From an uncultured Christensenella sp. (GTDB taxonomy: Bacteria > Bacillota > Clostridia > Christensenellales > Borkfalkiaceae): 38,944 nucleotides of DNA. Shown here in pieces: positions 9,729 to 19,544 of this stretch; position 1 is the first letter of the stretch; each line of letters starts with the position of its first letter. The stretch is taken from assembly GCA_949878495.1 (NCBI GenBank), contig CATLAR010000006.1, positions 1 through 38,944 on the forward strand, written 5' to 3'. The position numbers and the translations under genes were made by a program. Under the pieces are notes generated by a model. The model had not been told where the DNA came from, made no database searches, and worked only from the letters and a program-made list of their open reading frames with translations.

Positions 9729-10853
9729 ATGATATGTGAAAAATGTAAAAGATCGTTCGAGCGTCCGCTCGAGCTGTACAACGGCGACTGGGCTTGCCCG
9801 CTATGTCACGAGTCGCTCACGCTTTCCAATATCAGACTCGTCGTCACCGACGAAACGGAAGAGCTTTTTAAAATGTCCGAGGTCTGTTATCTGCGCGCGC
9901 TCAAAACTCCGCCCGCAGACAAAAAGGCGTATTCCGACCTTCTGACAAAAGCCGTAGACTTCTGCAAAGAAGCCGCGCACCGCGGTCACCCCAAGGCGCT
10001 TTTGAGACTTGCATATCTTTATGACGCAGGCTATTTCTCGATAGACGGCTCTGAGGCGTTCAGGCTCGCATACGACTATTACAAAGCCGTATGGAAGGGT
10101 AAAATCAATGATATGCGGGGGTCTAAGGCTAACGCGGACTACTCCGAGGGCGGCATGAAGGTGCGAAAAAGCGCGGCTCGGCTGTACCTCAACCTGCTAA
10201 AAAACGCGCCCCCGAAAATGCGCTCGCTCGACAGATACCGCTACGATTCGGAACTTCGCGCCGTCAAGGACGCGGGGTTGTACGAGTCGGGCGGCGACTC
10301 GGCTTCGTACGGCGTTATCGCGGGCGACAGGGCGGGCAGAATCTGCGAAATTCTCGATTCCTGCTTCTCGAAAGAACACGCGCCGCTGTTTGGGCTTATG
10401 ATGGTAAGTTCCGGGGAGTTTTCCGCGCTTGCCAAAATGACCGAAACTGGCAGAACGGGCGTAAGGAATAAACTTCTGCGCATTGCCGAAAAGGTTGATC
10501 TGTATCTTGTAGACGTGACGCGCGGCGTTCCCAGAGCCGTAAGAAACACCGGCGACCTGGCAGTAGCCGACGGGAATTACTGTCTGTATTTCTTCAACAC
10601 TCAGGGCAAGCACGCGCTGTCGGGCGGCAAAATGAACGCCGTAAGAAAGTCGCTCCAAAGGGGGGATTCGGTGACGGATTTCGCGCGCGTAAACGAGCTT
10701 ATTTCGATAATATCACGGGGGGAAGAGTACTGCGACTACGTATTCGGCGACGATGATATTACCGTGCATAAATCCAAAACCGAGAGCGTGGGACACGCGC
10801 TGGGCGACTTAATCAAAACCGTACAAAAAAACGTTTTACGAGGTGAAGCATAA
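9729..10853 (+). CDS. N-terminal zinc-ribbon protein with weak Sel1/TPR-like helices
   Basis: 'MICEKCKRSFERPLELYNGDWACPLCHES' (CxxC...CxxC), then 'AVDFCKEAAHRGHPKALLRLAYLYDAGYFSIDGSEAFRLAYDYYKAV' (Sel1-like). RBS AAAAGGAG upstream. Confidence 0.75.
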   Translation: MICEKCKRSFERPLELYNGDWACPLCHESLTLSNIRLVVTDETEELFKMSEVCYLRALKTPPADKKAYSDLLTKAVDFCKEAAHRGHPKALLRLAYLYDAGYFSIDGSEAFRLAYDYYKAVWKGKINDMRGSKANADYSEGGMKVRKSAARLYLNLLKNAPPKMRSLDRYRYDSELRAVKDAGLYESGGDSASYGVIAGDRAGRICEILDSCFSKEHAPLFGLMMVSSGEFSALAKMTETGRTGVRNKLLRIAEKVDLYLVDVTRGVPRAVRNTGDLAVADGNYCLYFFNTQGKHALSGGKMNAVRKSLQRGDSVTDFARVNELISIISRGEEYCDYVFGDDDITVHKSKTESVGHALGDLIKTVQKNVLRGEA

Positions 10854-12328
10854 TGAACGAAAAAATCGAGAGAATAATCGCGGCGTGTACGCGTAACGGC
10901 GTGCCGCTCAATAAAAACTTCAACGTTACGTACCTTTCCACTCACGGCTATTACGAGGGACCGCAACAGCTTGCGGGCAAGGCTCTCGACGATCTGGACA
11001 GACTGTGCCGCCTCGGTATTAACGCGGGGTTCGACAGCCAGCTCAAATCTGCGATAGATAAGCTGTCGGATATGGTAATAGGACTTACAAACGTTAAACA
11101 GGGCGACGTGCGCGAGCTTGCCAAAGCCGACGGACAGCGCAACAAAATATTGGAGAACGTGCGCGAGGCGAGCTATCCAAGCCTCGACGTAACCAAGACG
11201 GTAAGTATGTACGTTGCAACTTCGGTCGAGGCGATAGACACCATAATATCGCTGTCGAGCGAGGACGAGATTTTCTCGACCGTAGACAAAAGGCAGATAG
11301 AATATCTCAATCAAAGCAAACAGAAGCTCGGCGAGATAAACGCCGCGCTGTTCAAGGTTATGGAAACGGGCAGCGTTGCGGCGAAAGCCAACGCCGAGCG
11401 CGCGTGCGAGCTTATCCGCAAATGGCGGCTGGACTGCTCGCGGTTTATGTGCACTTCGCGTTCGGTCGGCTATCTCGACGACGCGATAGAAGTAATCAAC
11501 GAATGGGGCAAACAGTTCGTCGCGCCTCTAAAGCGCGACAAGGCAAAGGAATTGCCTGTGTTTATCCGCGATGAAATGTCGATAATCGCAGACAGCCGCG
11601 CTGGACTGGAAACGCTTAGCGTGTTTAACGCGAGAATAGAGGCTCGCCGTCAGGAACTTGATAAACAGCAGAGCGAAATAGATAAGGAAAGACAGACCTG
11701 CGAAGGCTTGAAAGCGCAGCTTTCCGCGCTCGAAAACAGAAAAAAAGAGATTGCCCGCGAGCTAATGAACACGGGCGACAAGAACAAGGCTAACCGTGAC
11801 GTGGCGGAAGTAAGGCGGCAGTCGGACGCGCTCGAAGCCGATATCAAGGCGATAGAGGGCAACGGCAGGCTCGCCAAAAAGGAAAAGGATTTACGCAACC
11901 GCAGAAACGTTACCGTTTCCATTAAGCATATCTGCGATATGCTCACGGACAACAAGAGCGACCTCGTGTTCCTTGCCAAAGTATTACAGCATGTTGATTT
12001 CAACTCGCTCGTAGGCGTTATGACGGGCAGAACGGGGGATCTGGAAGAGGCTTCCAACAGCATTGCGCAAATCCGCGTGCGTGTGGAAAACCTCTACAAC
12101 GCGTACGTTATCACGGGCACGGGGCTTGAAGAGGACCAGCGCGCCGTCGACAGCGTAATGCTCGACGAAATGATTTACGAGGAGCAGCCGCAGACCGAGC
12201 TTAACGCCGAGGGCGTGGACGCGGAGCTTGCCGAGCTTATGAAAGCTATGGAAAGCGGCGAAGAGAAAGAGGAAGAAACGCGCGAGGCAGTGCGCAGGAT
12301 AGTACCCCTCGGCGACGACGATAAATAA
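10853..12328 (+). CDS. Coiled-coil protein with acidic amphipathic C-terminal tail
   Basis: Starts at the stop of the preceding gene (TAATG). Long heptad-like region 'IEARRQELDKQQSEIDKERQTCEGLKAQLSALENRKKEIARELMN'. C-terminal 'EGVDAELAELMKAMESGEEKEEETREAVRRIVPLGDDDK'. Confidence 0.8.
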   Translation: MNEKIERIIAACTRNGVPLNKNFNVTYLSTHGYYEGPQQLAGKALDDLDRLCRLGINAGFDSQLKSAIDKLSDMVIGLTNVKQGDVRELAKADGQRNKILENVREASYPSLDVTKTVSMYVATSVEAIDTIISLSSEDEIFSTVDKRQIEYLNQSKQKLGEINAALFKVMETGSVAAKANAERACELIRKWRLDCSRFMCTSRSVGYLDDAIEVINEWGKQFVAPLKRDKAKELPVFIRDEMSIIADSRAGLETLSVFNARIEARRQELDKQQSEIDKERQTCEGLKAQLSALENRKKEIARELMNTGDKNKANRDVAEVRRQSDALEADIKAIEGNGRLAKKEKDLRNRRNVTVSIKHICDMLTDNKSDLVFLAKVLQHVDFNSLVGVMTGRTGDLEEASNSIAQIRVRVENLYNAYVITGTGLEEDQRAVDSVMLDEMIYEEQPQTELNAEGVDAELAELMKAMESGEEKEEETREAVRRIVPLGDDDK

Positions 12329-14238
12329 TGGCATTCAAGGACGATTTAGAGAGAATCAACACTCTCTATTACAATTCGACGGCTGTTGCGGAGCTTAAAA
12401 AGGGGCTGGACGAGCTGGATAAAATGCTGTCGGGCGGGTGGCTTAACGCCGCCAACAGCGAGAACGCCGAAGCGCTCTATTGCCGCATTTTCGTCAAAAT
12501 AAAGTTGTTGAAGTATCTTTCGGGGTATTCCGACGGCGAGCGCGGGGAGCTGGAAGAATATATTCTTTCGGAGTACCGTAACGCCGAAAAAAAGGGTTAT
12601 AAAAAGACCTGCGCCGTTATGGACGGCGCGAAAACGCTTATAAAGTTCGTGCACGGCGTAGTTTCGTTTGTCGCCGATGCGGACGAAACGCTGAGAGCGG
12701 GCGTTACGGGCGCGCAGTGCGACGCGGTTATCTCCAGCCTCGAAGCTATGAAGGGCGACGTCGAACGCGCGGAGATAACTTCACCGTTCGGCGACGGCGT
12801 AAAGTTTACCGACGTAAAAGAGGGGCTTATCCGTCGGCTTGAGGGGGGCATTTCCGCCGCCCAAAGGCGCAAGAGCGAGGAGCGCGCGGGCAAGGTAGGG
12901 CATTTTCTAAGAAAAATTTCCGACAAATACCTGCTTTACGAATATTATCCGTTGCCCGACTACGACGAAGGCGGCGGCAAGTACACCTGCGTGGTGTGCA
13001 CGCCGTTTATCGAAGAGGCGCGCCTTTACGCCGCCCGCGCGGTTGCCGACGGCGTTGCCGTTTACGAGGCCGACGCGACGGTTTTTGAGGGCTATACCGA
13101 CGATTACGTCGCCGACTTTTTTAACCACGTAACCGAGCTGAAAGCGGGGCTTATACTCACCAACGCCGAAAAGCTGGGCGAAGGTAAGAAAAAACTGCTG
13201 TATAGGGGCGCAATGCTCGCGGGTAAGCGGGGCGTGAACGTGTTCATTCACGATGACGACGGCGACGGCAGGGAATACGAAAAATGCGTTGAATATTCCG
13301 CCGACGACGGGCGGCTAAGCCCTCGCGACGTGGGAATAAGCTATATTTCTATGCCCTATTTCAAGGACGTGTGCGCCGAGTTCGAGGCAAAGGGACTCAT
13401 AGCCGGCGGCGCGGACTACGACGGGCTGAAAGAAATGGCGTTTATGGGCTTTATCGGGCTTAATCGGGTAGTCGCCGACTTTATCGCGGGCGCGGATTGG
13501 CGCAAGACGGGCAAAAAACTTTCTGCGGCGAACACCGCGGCGGCGCGTAGATACCTGCAAACGCTGAAAAATTCTTACCTTTTCATAGACTCGGGCTGGG
13601 GCGATTTCTCGTCGTGCATTATCAAAAAGGAACGCACGCACGAGGGATTCGACTACGACGGCGTGAGGGATATAGACCTTGAAAACGTGCGAAAGATAGT
13701 AGAAAGCGAGCATTCCGTTTTCGCAAAATGCGGAATGATAGCGCGCTACTGCACGCTCGGCGGCGGTGACAAGACCGATTGGGAGCTGGTCCCCCGCGAG
13801 GAAATGCTCAGCCGCGTTACGCTGGCGACAAGGCTCGTTTTCCGCATAATGCGGGTGGAAACTTCGCCCGAGGTGGAAATCCTCGACGCGCTCGACAACC
13901 CCACTGCGGGCGGGCTGTGCTGTAATAACGGCAAACTTATTCAATACAAATCCGACTGCTGTAAGAATTGGAGCTGGATGGTGGACGCAATCGTTCACGA
14001 AAGTTTCCACGCGTTGCAGGCTAAACTTCGCCTGGGCGGGTGGTCGGAATGGTATTACGAGCAGATGGGCATTACGCGCGGCAGGGTGGAAAGGTGGACT
14101 TTCACCAACAATATTTACGACGGAAACACGAGTTCCAAACTTTACAAAGTGCACATCGTCGAAGCCGACGCGCGCGCGTTCGAAATCGACTGCGACGACG
14201 GGCGCAACTACGCCTGGAACACGATAGATTTTAATTAA
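12328..14238 (+). CDS. Uncharacterized protein with C-terminal zincin-like metallopeptidase motif (HExxH)
   Basis: 'VDAIVHESFHALQAKL' (HESFH, nt ~13996-14010), followed by 'HIVEADARAFEIDCDDG', a possible third-ligand Glu (ExxxA/EAxxF-type). Start overlaps the preceding stop. Confidence 0.75.
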   Translation: MAFKDDLERINTLYYNSTAVAELKKGLDELDKMLSGGWLNAANSENAEALYCRIFVKIKLLKYLSGYSDGERGELEEYILSEYRNAEKKGYKKTCAVMDGAKTLIKFVHGVVSFVADADETLRAGVTGAQCDAVISSLEAMKGDVERAEITSPFGDGVKFTDVKEGLIRRLEGGISAAQRRKSEERAGKVGHFLRKISDKYLLYEYYPLPDYDEGGGKYTCVVCTPFIEEARLYAARAVADGVAVYEADATVFEGYTDDYVADFFNHVTELKAGLILTNAEKLGEGKKKLLYRGAMLAGKRGVNVFIHDDDGDGREYEKCVEYSADDGRLSPRDVGISYISMPYFKDVCAEFEAKGLIAGGADYDGLKEMAFMGFIGLNRVVADFIAGADWRKTGKKLSAANTAAARRYLQTLKNSYLFIDSGWGDFSSCIIKKERTHEGFDYDGVRDIDLENVRKIVESEHSVFAKCGMIARYCTLGGGDKTDWELVPREEMLSRVTLATRLVFRIMRVETSPEVEILDALDNPTAGGLCCNNGKLIQYKSDCCKNWSWMVDAIVHESFHALQAKLRLGGWSEWYYEQMGITRGRVERWTFTNNIYDGNTSSKLYKVHIVEADARAFEIDCDDGRNYAWNTIDFN

Positions 14239-14252
14239 AGAGGGGAAAAGTT

Positions 14253-17200
14253 ATGGCGGATTATCTCGACGGGTTTATAAAGGAGCTTTTGCATCTTGAC
14301 GACGTCCGCACCAACAGACTTATAGACGCGGGTAGCGACGGCGACAAAATCAAAGGCTACCGTCTGTCGTCGGAGGGCGGGCTTTCGTGCGCGAAAATGC
14401 TCTGCGCTATAAAAAACGGCGTGGGCAAAGTCAGCAACCGCACCGTGCTGAAAGACAGCGCGCTCGTGCGCACGAACGTGGATAATCCCGCGGTGGAAAA
14501 GTGGCTTTGGCGCGACCTTTCGGGGTCGAGCGATCCCAAAGCTCTAGACGCGTTTATTACCGACGCGTATAAAGCGCTCAATTTAAAGGGCAACAACCCG
14601 CTGTTTCTGGGGCTTGGCGCGCTCGAATGGGAAGTCGCCGTGTCCGACGAGATTAAAAAGGTCTGCTCGCCCCTTCTGATATTCCCCATTAAACTCATAC
14701 GCGGCACCGCAACGAGTTCGGTGGAAATCGAGTTCGTCGACGACGACGCATATTTCAACCCCTGTCTTATCGAAAGACTCAAAAGGGATATGACGGGCTA
14801 CGTTTCGGGTAACTTCCCCTCGCCCAACGGCGGAACGGACTTCGACGAGCCGATAGACCTTGATAAACTCGATTTAAGTTATTTCGACAAGGTCGACGCG
14901 CACGTTAAAGAATGCGCCGAGGGCGCGGGCGGCGCGTTCGCGTTCAACCGCGACGCGCTTATTATAGCGCAATACAGCCACGCCGACGTTTGTATGTACT
15001 ACGACGTTCGCCGCAACCGCGAAAAGATAGACTCGCACCCCCTTATCCGCAGGATATTCGGGGAGAAAGTCGACCTTCCGCCCGTGGACGAGAGCGCGGG
15101 TGAACCGCGTTTCGTTCTGCCCAAAGACAGCGTTCAGGAGGACATTATCCGCAGGATAGTACGGGGGCAATCGCTCATCGTCAAGGGACCTCCGGGCACT
15201 GGTAAAACGCTGACAATCGCAAATATAATCGCCGCTCTGCTTGCCAGAGGGAAGAAGGTTATTTTCGCTTCGAAAAAGCTTTCCGCGCTTGCAGAGGTCA
15301 ACGCAAAACTGCCCGAAAATTTAAGAAAGTTCGTAATGCTTCTGGACTACGAAACCGAGCAGAAAGCCGCGGCGGTAAACCCCGCCGACGTGAAGCGTTC
15401 GTTTAAAGCGCTTGTAAAAGAGCGTTCGGAATACCATTTCGACGGCGCGGCTTCAAGCGGCTACGAAAAGGCGGTGCGTGACTGCGCGGACGCCGTTCTG
15501 GAAATAAACGAATATTTCAAGGACGTTTTCGCAAGCGGCTATTACGACGTTATCGACTCATATTACAAGAGCAACCTGCCCGCCTTGCCTTTCGCAACTT
15601 CCGACGAGGTCGCAAAGGTGTCCGCGAGCGAGTACAACGGGCTTCTGAGCGAGGTCGAGGACGCGGGCAAGTTCTGGAATATAATGACCGACGGCAAAGG
15701 CGGAATCGCGGAATGTCCGTGGTTCGGAGTCGGAGATTTAAAGGATACCGAGGGCGCGTTAGCCCTTAACTCCGCCATATGCGGGGGTATAAGCAAAATA
15801 AATGCCGCTTTGCAAGAACTTGGACTCGACGAAGCGGACGAGCTTCGGCTGGGCGATCTGTATCTGACGGCGGGCGGGAACGTGCTTTCGCGCACAGACG
15901 TCGAAAAACTGCTTGCGGCCAAACTGCCAGTAGATTACGCGGAAATTACCAAAGTTCTCAACGCGTACGAAGAGCGCGCCGAAAACGCGCCCGCGGGGTT
16001 TGCGTTCAAAGACGGCGGCGCGGCTTGTTTTAACGATTTAGCCGTCGCAGCGGAAGAATTGAAAAAATACGGCGGGGATACGCCGCTCACCAACGGGCGG
16101 ATAAAATTGCTCGGCGACCACGCGTATTTGTTTTTCGTCAACGGCGAGCCGTATACTTCGCTGCAGTTTGAAAGACTTTGCGAGTTGGTGAAGAGCGTTC
16201 GGGAATACGAGGATAAGGCGAAAGAGCGCGAGTTCGATTGTCTTGCCATGCTCGATAAACTCGAAAGCGGAGACTACGCCGAGGCGCTTAAAACCTATGC
16301 GAGAATTTCGCCCTACGCTTCAAACGGCAAAAAGAAAATAGGCTTTTTCGACTTCAAGGGCAAAAAGGCATATAAATATCTGCTTACCAAAACTTCCCGC
16401 AGAGAGCCAAAACTCAAGGATATTGCGGGGGCAATCGTCGCTTTAAGGGACTTCGAGGATAACGCGGAAGAAGCGCGCGTGATAAAAGGGTTTATCGGGC
16501 GCGTCTTAGGAGGCAGAATGCTTACCGACGACGAGCTTGCCTGCGCTTATTTCGTGGCGGATACCTGCCGCGAAAAAGCCGACGCGTTCGGTTTCGTGGG
16601 CGCGGCAACGAAAGCCTGTTCCGTACTCAAACTTTGCGCGGAAGAATGCTCTACTCCGCATTCGTTCACCGTTGACGAGCTTTTAAAAAGCCGCGAAGTT
16701 TACCTTCTGCGCGCCGAGCTTAAACGACTCGTCGAGAGCATTTGCCAAAGCGCGCAAATTTCGGATTCGGGCGACGAAATAGTCGCCGCCAGATCGTTCG
16801 CAACCGTTTTACGCGCAAAGGGTTTGAAGCCCTTCAAAAACCAAACCGAAAAGCTTGTCGAATACTTCGAAAAAATAAAAGAGCTCGGCGCGGCGTTCGC
16901 CGAAGAAACGGGGCTTTGCGCAAAGAAAATGCGCACTTTCGGCGTGACTTATTTCGAAAGCGTTTACACCGTAAACCCTTGGAAAGTGACCGTGGCGGGA
17001 CTTAAACGCTTTGCCTCGCAAGCCGAAAACCGCGCCGTTTTAAGCGCGGCGGCGGGCTACCATAAGATTACCGCGGATAATTCCGTGCTTTCTCTCGCCG
17101 TCTTTTTCGCTTACCTTGAAAAGGGCGAAGTATTCGTGGAAAGCGGCAGATTCGGGGAGCTGTTCGAGCATTCGTTCAGCAAATTGACCCTTGACTATGC

Positions 17201-18755
17201 TTTAACGAGGCTGGGTAAACGCCGCAACGGACTTGGTAAAAACGCCCAGCTTGCCCTCGACAAATTCGAGCGCGCGGAGGGCGAAATGCTCAAATGCAAC
17301 GCCGGTTTAATCGAAAATCTGTGTATGTCGAGAATAGACGCCGACGACCCCGATTTCGCGTTCCTTAACGCCGACCGCGGCGCGCCGCGGTCGCTTAGGT
17401 ATCTGTTCAAAACTCAGGCGGAGGCAATCGTCAAGCTCAAACGCTGTTTCATTTTATCTCCGTCCACGGCGAGCGTTCTGTTCCGACCCGAGGCGTTCTC
17501 GGACTTCGACGTCGTTATCGTGGACGAGGCGAGCCAGCTCGAACCCGTAAATCTTCTGTCCGTGCTCGTGCGCGCAAAACAATGCGTGCTCGTCGGCGAC
17601 GAGTTCCAGATGCCGCCGCTCACTCATTTCAAAGTCAAAAACAAGGGCAGGATAGACGATATCGACAGCGAGCTCGCGCTCGACAGCGATATATCGGCGC
17701 TCAGCCTCGCACTGCATAACGAGGCGTTCGAGTCCCGCGAGCTTTTGTGCCATTACCGAAGCAACACCGAGGCGCTGATAGCGTTCTCGCAGCGCGAATT
17801 TTATCCGTATATGCGCACCTTCCCCGCGGCTTTGCCCTTTGCGGACGGGCTGGGGTTCGAGGACGTGTATACGCCCGAGGGTTGCAGCGAGGGCGGCGTG
17901 AACGAAACAGAAGCGCAAAAAGCCGTTGAAAAACTTGCCGAACACTTTGAAAAGTATTATAATGAGGATACGGGCGTGCTTTCGCGCTCGGTCGGCGTTG
18001 TTGCTTTCGGCGAAGCCCAGCTTGCCAAAATAACTTCGCTCGTTCAGAAAAACGCCGCGCTTAACGCGAAAATCGAACGCGCGATAGAAAAATTCGACGA
18101 CCTGCCCGAAAAACTCGTCTTTTTCAGGACGATAGAAAGCGTTCAGGGACAGGAAACCGACCATCTCATTTTGTCGATAACTTACGGGCGCGACAAAAAC
18201 GGCAACGTCCGCCTTATTTTCGGCGAACTCAACCGCGACGCTCTCGGCAAAAATATCTTCAACGTAGCGGTAACTCGCGCGCAGAGCTTCGTTACGGTTA
18301 TACACTCGCTCACCGCCGAGCAGATTTCGGCTAACGCGCGGATAAAGTTCATAGGCGACTATCTCGCGCTCGTCAGAAAGTATTCCGACGGCGGGCGCGA
18401 CAGATTCCTGTCCACCCTTCCCGAAAAGGGCGCGAACTTTATTTCAAGCGTTTGCGACTATCTCGCCGAATGCGGAATCACGCGCGAGCGCATCGTCGTA
18501 GGTTACGGCGTGACGGACGGATCCGTCAAAATTCCCGTCGCGGTGCTTTCGAAGGACCTGACCCGTGCCGAACTGGGTATCTGGTGCGAAACGCCCGTGC
18601 TCAAAAAGTACGATTATCTCGACTATAACGTCCGTTACGTGCGCTCGCTTATCGGCCGCGGCTGGAATATTTACAGAATTTCCGCGCACGAGTGGTACGA
18701 CAACGGCAAGTTCGAGAAAGACGGGCTGAAAAAAGTAATTTCAAAACTCATTTAA
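14253..18755 (+). CDS. Large SF1 (Upf1/Dna2-like) helicase with DUF4011-like N-terminus and degenerate Vsr/REase-like C-terminus
   Basis: Motif I 'QSLIVKGPPGTGKTLTIANIIAALLARGKKVIFASKK', motif II 'DVVIVDEASQLEPVNLL', motif III 'CVLVGDEFQMPPLT', 'ESVQGQETDHLILSITYG', motif VI 'NVAVTRAQSFVTVIHS'. About 780 aa between motifs I and II. N-terminal 'NPLFLGLGALEWEVA...SPLLIFPIKLIR'. C-terminal 'LIGRGWNIYRISAHEWYDN'. Confidence 0.88.
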   Translation: MADYLDGFIKELLHLDDVRTNRLIDAGSDGDKIKGYRLSSEGGLSCAKMLCAIKNGVGKVSNRTVLKDSALVRTNVDNPAVEKWLWRDLSGSSDPKALDAFITDAYKALNLKGNNPLFLGLGALEWEVAVSDEIKKVCSPLLIFPIKLIRGTATSSVEIEFVDDDAYFNPCLIERLKRDMTGYVSGNFPSPNGGTDFDEPIDLDKLDLSYFDKVDAHVKECAEGAGGAFAFNRDALIIAQYSHADVCMYYDVRRNREKIDSHPLIRRIFGEKVDLPPVDESAGEPRFVLPKDSVQEDIIRRIVRGQSLIVKGPPGTGKTLTIANIIAALLARGKKVIFASKKLSALAEVNAKLPENLRKFVMLLDYETEQKAAAVNPADVKRSFKALVKERSEYHFDGAASSGYEKAVRDCADAVLEINEYFKDVFASGYYDVIDSYYKSNLPALPFATSDEVAKVSASEYNGLLSEVEDAGKFWNIMTDGKGGIAECPWFGVGDLKDTEGALALNSAICGGISKINAALQELGLDEADELRLGDLYLTAGGNVLSRTDVEKLLAAKLPVDYAEITKVLNAYEERAENAPAGFAFKDGGAACFNDLAVAAEELKKYGGDTPLTNGRIKLLGDHAYLFFVNGEPYTSLQFERLCELVKSVREYEDKAKEREFDCLAMLDKLESGDYAEALKTYARISPYASNGKKKIGFFDFKGKKAYKYLLTKTSRREPKLKDIAGAIVALRDFEDNAEEARVIKGFIGRVLGGRMLTDDELACAYFVADTCREKADAFGFVGAATKACSVLKLCAEECSTPHSFTVDELLKSREVYLLRAELKRLVESICQSAQISDSGDEIVAARSFATVLRAKGLKPFKNQTEKLVEYFEKIKELGAAFAEETGLCAKKMRTFGVTYFESVYTVNPWKVTVAGLKRFASQAENRAVLSAAAGYHKITADNSVLSLAVFFAYLEKGEVFVESGRFGELFEHSFSKLTLDYALTRLGKRRNGLGKNAQLALDKFERAEGEMLKCNAGLIENLCMSRIDADDPDFAFLNADRGAPRSLRYLFKTQAEAIVKLKRCFILSPSTASVLFRPEAFSDFDVVIVDEASQLEPVNLLSVLVRAKQCVLVGDEFQMPPLTHFKVKNKGRIDDIDSELALDSDISALSLALHNEAFESRELLCHYRSNTEALIAFSQREFYPYMRTFPAALPFADGLGFEDVYTPEGCSEGGVNETEAQKAVEKLAEHFEKYYNEDTGVLSRSVGVVAFGEAQLAKITSLVQKNAALNAKIERAIEKFDDLPEKLVFFRTIESVQGQETDHLILSITYGRDKNGNVRLIFGELNRDALGKNIFNVAVTRAQSFVTVIHSLTAEQISANARIKFIGDYLALVRKYSDGGRDRFLSTLPEKGANFISSVCDYLAECGITRERIVVGYGVTDGSVKIPVAVLSKDLTRAELGIWCETPVLKKYDYLDYNVRYVRSLIGRGWNIYRISAHEWYDNGKFEKDGLKKVISKLI

Positions 18756-18767
18756 GGAGAGAATATA

Positions 18768-19532
18768 ATGCCAAGCAACGAAGTAAAACAGATTGACCCC
18801 TTCGACAAGGAAGAAAAAGCCGTCAAGGAACAGCTTGACAAAATCACCAAGGCGAGGGAACAGCAGAGGTACGAAAAATCCGTAGAGGATTCCAAAAGGA
18901 ACTTCAAGGCGAAAAAGGATAAGCTCGCCGACCGCGCAGCCGACTTTTTGCTTAAATACGGCAAGGACGATTACCGCACGCAGATAATGATAACCTTCCT
19001 TGACGTGGCGTTGCAGATGGAGGACGCAATCAACCTCACCCACGATATGGGAATGGCTATGGGCTGTATAACCGAAGCTATCGGGTGTATGGACGATATT
19101 CTCAAGATAAACGGCTTGCAGATACAGAGCACGCTCGCCGTCAACTACGGTTTCTTTGCGCGTTGGAAGCGTAAACGCGAACTTAACAAGGCCGTGAGAA
19201 ACAACGCGGGCAGAATGAAACAGATTTGCGATACGCTTGTCGGTAATCAGGAAATGGCTCAGGCAATCGTCAATTCGCTGAGGAAATCGAGCGTGAAAAT
19301 GCAGAATATGATGCAGAAGAACGCCGAAAAACAGCGCAAAATCGAGAAAAAAGTCAACCCTGCCGCCGCGGGTAAACCGTCCGCCGCGGAATCTATGGTT
19401 ACGGAGCTTGCGCGTTCCCGCGCTGGCGAAGATGCTTCGGGCGGAAGCGTAAACGGCGGAGTTACGGGCGGTACTACCGCGCCCGACGCGCCCGCAAGCG
19501 GCTCGGGCACCGTAGATATAAGCGATATTTAA
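18768..19532 (+). CDS. Basic all-helical coiled-coil protein, candidate ESCRT-III/Snf7-like substrate of the adjacent Vps4-like ATPase
   Basis: 254 aa, Lys/Arg/Glu-rich helices, central Met/Gly/Ala-rich 'MEDAINLTHDMGMAMGCITEAIGCMDDILKINGLQIQSTL', low-complexity Gly/Ala/Pro tail. Immediately upstream of the AAA gene. ORF is certain; ESCRT-III assignment is tentative. Confidence 0.5.
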   Translation: MPSNEVKQIDPFDKEEKAVKEQLDKITKAREQQRYEKSVEDSKRNFKAKKDKLADRAADFLLKYGKDDYRTQIMITFLDVALQMEDAINLTHDMGMAMGCITEAIGCMDDILKINGLQIQSTLAVNYGFFARWKRKRELNKAVRNNAGRMKQICDTLVGNQEMAQAIVNSLRKSSVKMQNMMQKNAEKQRKIEKKVNPAAAGKPSAAESMVTELARSRAGEDASGGSVNGGVTGGTTAPDAPASGSGTVDISDI

Positions 19533-19544
19533 CGGGGGTGGGAT

